Both the position numbers and the translations under genes were made by a program. A stretch of 6,408 nucleotides of DNA. Source: Candidatus Omnitrophota bacterium (GTDB taxonomy: Bacteria > Omnitrophota > Gorgyraeia > Gygaellales > Profunditerraquicolaceae). Shown piece by piece: positions 5,201 through 6,408 of this stretch. Every line of letters starts with the position of its first letter. The first letter of the stretch is position 1. The notes under the pieces are model-generated. The model had not been told where the DNA came from. It did no database searches and saw only the letters and a list, made by a program, of their open reading frames with translations. The stretch covers positions 1 through 6,408 of the forward strand of contig JAGUYA010000054.1 in NCBI GenBank assembly GCA_020061545.1. Direction: 5' to 3'.

Positions 5201-6408
5201 CGGGTGTGTATTTTTTTTACAGGGACTACGCCATTATTATAAAATTCTGTGCAAATTCTTTGGCCTTCATCTGTAGATACCTTAAAGGCATTACCGTTAT
5301 AGATATACCATCCTTTAGATGGGACATTGTCTTCACATAAATCTCTAATCTGTTTTAGTCCTCTTTCCGTAGCAACCCTTGTCTCAGGGACAACGCACCC
5401 GCCCTGTTTTACTGCCTCTGTCGCCGCATCATAAACCTTCATAAAAGAAACTGGTCCTGAAGCAATCCCGCCTGTAGTTTTAACCACTGCATTTTTGGGT
5501 CTTAAACGCGAGAAGGAAAACCCAGTATTATGTACAACCGCAAGACCGTTCTTGCCTGCTAAATAATTATTATTTCTGGATACAGTAAAATCATAAAAAT
5601 CTCCCGTGTAATTTCCCCTTTTAATCCCTGCAACTTGTCGTAAAGTGGGTAGAATTAGAAGCCACAAATTTAGTCTCTCTTTTTCCACACTCGTAAGTTT
5701 ATCCTGAAAGGTTAAAATTATTTTGATTATTTCTAGTGCCTTATCTAAAGAAACTCCCCGGTCCCATTTCCATCTCGCTAACCAAAATGGGATATCTTTT
5801 ATCTTTATGGACTGTCTATGTATTTGCTTACTTTTTGTAACAATTCCTATTTTATTCAGATATGGTTCAATATCTATAAAGCGAAGTGGACAAGACCTAC
5901 TGGTATATCTTGAAGAATCAGTAGCAAATTTTTCTAATCGCTCCTTTCTAAAATTATTAATAAGATAATCACCGAGCATATTCCAAAGGCGCGATAACTG
6001 TTCCTTGGTATCTAAATTTAATTCATACATTTCCTGCCATTTTTCTTTTTTAGGCCTTCTTTTCCTTATGGATATCCTAAGACCAAACAAAGATAATAAC
6101 GCGCTTAATTCCTCAATCAATTGTTTACTTGAAGTTGCATATGCAGTTCTAATCTTATCTTTAGAGACATATCCATCAGAATCAATTAGTCCAGCTAGGA
6201 ATGCTTTTATGACTGCTAAGGGAGACTTATAGATTATAGGAGGTATACGGATATTTTCTTTTTGTCCTGAAATATCTGTGACAGCTCTTATAAATTCTAT
6301 AATCCTTTGATTGTACATAACAATATAGCGAGTTTTATTACGTGTATCTTTTTGAACCTTATATTTTTTATTGGTAAGTCTGGATAGAATTTTAGATACC
6401 TTATCTAA
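2218..6408 (-). CDS. nrdJ: Adenosylcobalamin-dependent (class II) ribonucleotide reductase NrdJ precursor with two inteins; 5' end off window
   Basis: Reduces ribonucleotides to deoxyribonucleotides using a thiyl radical generated by coenzyme B12, oxygen-independently, in the cytoplasm. The frame is open from the right edge (6408) to TAA at 2218: 1396 residues, of which 294 belong to intein 1, 458 to intein 2 and 644 to the host enzyme. The ATG at 6318 lies inside intein 1 and is not the gene start; the codons upstream to the edge (ending RNKTRYIV) stay open. Host landmarks: [10 protein letters not shown] (5526-5497) and [20 protein letters not shown] (from 4023), NPCGE at 3696-3682 with thiyl-radical Cys, catalytic Asn and Glu, its disulfide-partner Cys 11 residues later ([10 protein letters not shown], Cys codon 3657-3655), barrel motif PTGT (3240-3229), a Pro/Lys-rich linker (about 2784-2707), the TSCPD domain and a cysteine-rich tail. 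The N-terminal extein, including the first disulfide cysteine, is outside the window; I expect roughly 200 residues there. The TSCPD domain and B12-type tail separate it from class I NrdA. Confidence 0.96.
   Translation of the reverse strand, partial: [1396 protein letters not shown]
2221..2295 (-). other. C-terminal cysteine-rich tail of NrdJ (zinc-ribbon-like pairs plus CX4C redox pair)
   Basis: The last 25 residues hold six cysteines: CPDC, then CIKC, then the closing CGFSKC whose first and last residues form a CX4C pair (codons 2238-2236 and 2223-2221). Reductases of classes I and II use a flexible tail with such a terminal pair to re-reduce the active-site disulfide and pass electrons from thioredoxin or glutaredoxin. 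The two CXXC pairs upstream could bind zinc. The motif arrangement is seen directly; the roles are from family knowledge. Confidence 0.8.
2413..2706 (-). other. TSCPD domain of NrdJ
   Basis: After a charged, proline-rich linker ([14 protein letters not shown]), this segment begins near [16 protein letters not shown] and continues with [35 protein letters not shown] and [11 protein letters not shown]. This is the TSCPD module found at the C-terminal side of many class II reductases and in some separate small proteins; its exact role is not settled. Boundaries are approximate. Its presence assigns the enzyme to the longer TSCPD-bearing NrdJ group, unlike short NrdJ proteins without it. Confidence 0.85.
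4024..5397 (-). other. Intein 2 of NrdJ, complete 458-residue LAGLIDADG bifunctional intein
   Basis: Complete cis-splicing element with an embedded homing endonuclease. Splicing parts (numbering from Cys1): [13 protein letters not shown] (block A, nucleophile Cys1), [10 protein letters not shown] (block B, Thr74 and His77), [14 protein letters not shown] near 93-106, then at the C-terminus [16 protein letters not shown] (block F, 438-453) and FVSHN with His457 and terminal Asn458; the following extein residue is Thr. Endonuclease parts: FVGAFIGDG (4971-4945, Asp150) and LRGLFSTDG (4662-4636, Asp253), the two LAGLIDADG helices with both catalytic-type aspartates kept. A basic region between the second motif and block F (about 350-430) includes a Gly/Arg-rich loop [10 protein letters not shown] and the basic helix-like stretch [14 protein letters not shown], plausibly DNA-contacting. 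Removing the element joins KQGG to TRRGANMG, the uninterrupted family sequence. No stop, frameshift or missing splice residue is seen, so both splicing and endonuclease activity look intact. Confidence 0.95.
5398..5526 (-). other. 43-residue NrdJ extein segment between the two inteins
   Basis: These 129 bases encode host-enzyme residues from [10 protein letters not shown] through [20 protein letters not shown] to EAVKQGG. In intein-free class II reductases this stretch continues from a glycine-rich GGG on one side and runs into TRRGANMG on the other, so both intein boundaries can be placed to the residue. It lies early in the ten-stranded catalytic barrel, near the nucleotide-binding site. 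Both edges fall in strongly conserved sequence, the usual site preference of inteins. Confidence 0.93.
5527..6408 (-). other. Intein 1 of NrdJ (LAGLIDADG type), C-terminal 294 residues; N-terminal part off window
   Basis: In-frame protein-splicing element, removed from the precursor with joining of the flanking exteins. Its C-terminal splicing blocks are clear: [15 protein letters not shown] (block F, from about 5598) and NGLAVVHN (block G), with penultimate His and terminal Asn encoded at 5532-5527 and Thr as the first extein residue (5526-5524). The junction restores the start of the conserved NrdJ segment [10 protein letters not shown] exactly. A homing-endonuclease motif LAGLIDSDG lies at 6198-6172, with the catalytic-type Asp in its eighth position. 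It is 215 residues from the C-terminus, nearly the same as the second motif of intein 2 (204), so it is probably the second of two motifs. The N-terminal Cys/Ser, blocks A and B and any first LAGLIDADG motif would lie beyond the right edge. It shows no evident similarity to intein 2 outside the shared motifs. Confidence 0.93.

Noticed and set aside
4024..5397. Group I or group II intron in nrdJ instead of an intein
   Set aside because: The inserted segment is fully in frame with no stop and encodes protein-splicing blocks A, B, F and G with the expected terminal residues, which an RNA intron would not need.
5398..6408. Class I NrdA identity for the reductase
   Set aside because: The TSCPD domain, the CPDC/CIKC/CGFSKC tail and the NPCGEQ plus [10 protein letters not shown] motifs fit the B12-dependent class II family, and no nrdB-like gene is next to it in the window.

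Overview
The window holds three genes, all on the minus strand, in the transcriptional order nrdJ -> apgM -> mnmG. They are a vitamin B12-dependent (class II) ribonucleotide reductase carrying two inteins, an archaeal-type cofactor-independent phosphoglycerate mutase, and the tRNA wobble-uridine modification enzyme MnmG. Both outer genes run off the window: mnmG loses its C-terminal half at the left edge, and nrdJ loses its N-terminal part at the right edge. No convincing gene lies on the plus strand.

MnmG is a bacterial and organellar protein, so the host is almost certainly a bacterium even though its glycolytic mutase is of the archaeal ApgM type. The mix of class II reductase with a TSCPD domain, inteins, ApgM and a hexamer-based intergenic hairpin suggests an anaerobic or microaerophilic, possibly uncultivated lineage. 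An Omnitrophota-like bacterium is a guess from memory, not something the sequence proves. Base composition is moderately AT-rich throughout, with no obvious compositional island.

Region by region: 1-840 is the N-terminal 280 residues of MnmG. 841-934 is a short intergenic gap almost filled by a 67-bp imperfect palindrome built of degenerate hexamers. 935-2218 is apgM. Its ATG overlaps the nrdJ stop codon as TAATG, so the two genes are probably translationally coupled. 2218-6408 is one uninterrupted reading frame for NrdJ. Reading 5'->3' along the gene it contains the C-terminal 294 residues of a first LAGLIDADG intein (6408-5527), a 43-residue piece of the host enzyme (5526-5398), a complete 458-residue second LAGLIDADG intein (5397-4024), and the remaining 601 residues of the host enzyme with catalytic centre, TSCPD domain and redox-active cysteine tail (4023-2221).

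The most striking feature is the double intein. Two dissimilar elements sit only 43 host residues apart in conserved parts of the catalytic barrel, so making an active reductase needs two protein-splicing events. The three genes share no single pathway (DNA precursor synthesis, glycolysis, tRNA modification). The tight nrdJ-apgM junction suggests co-transcription, and the hairpin before mnmG may separate or tune expression of the last gene.
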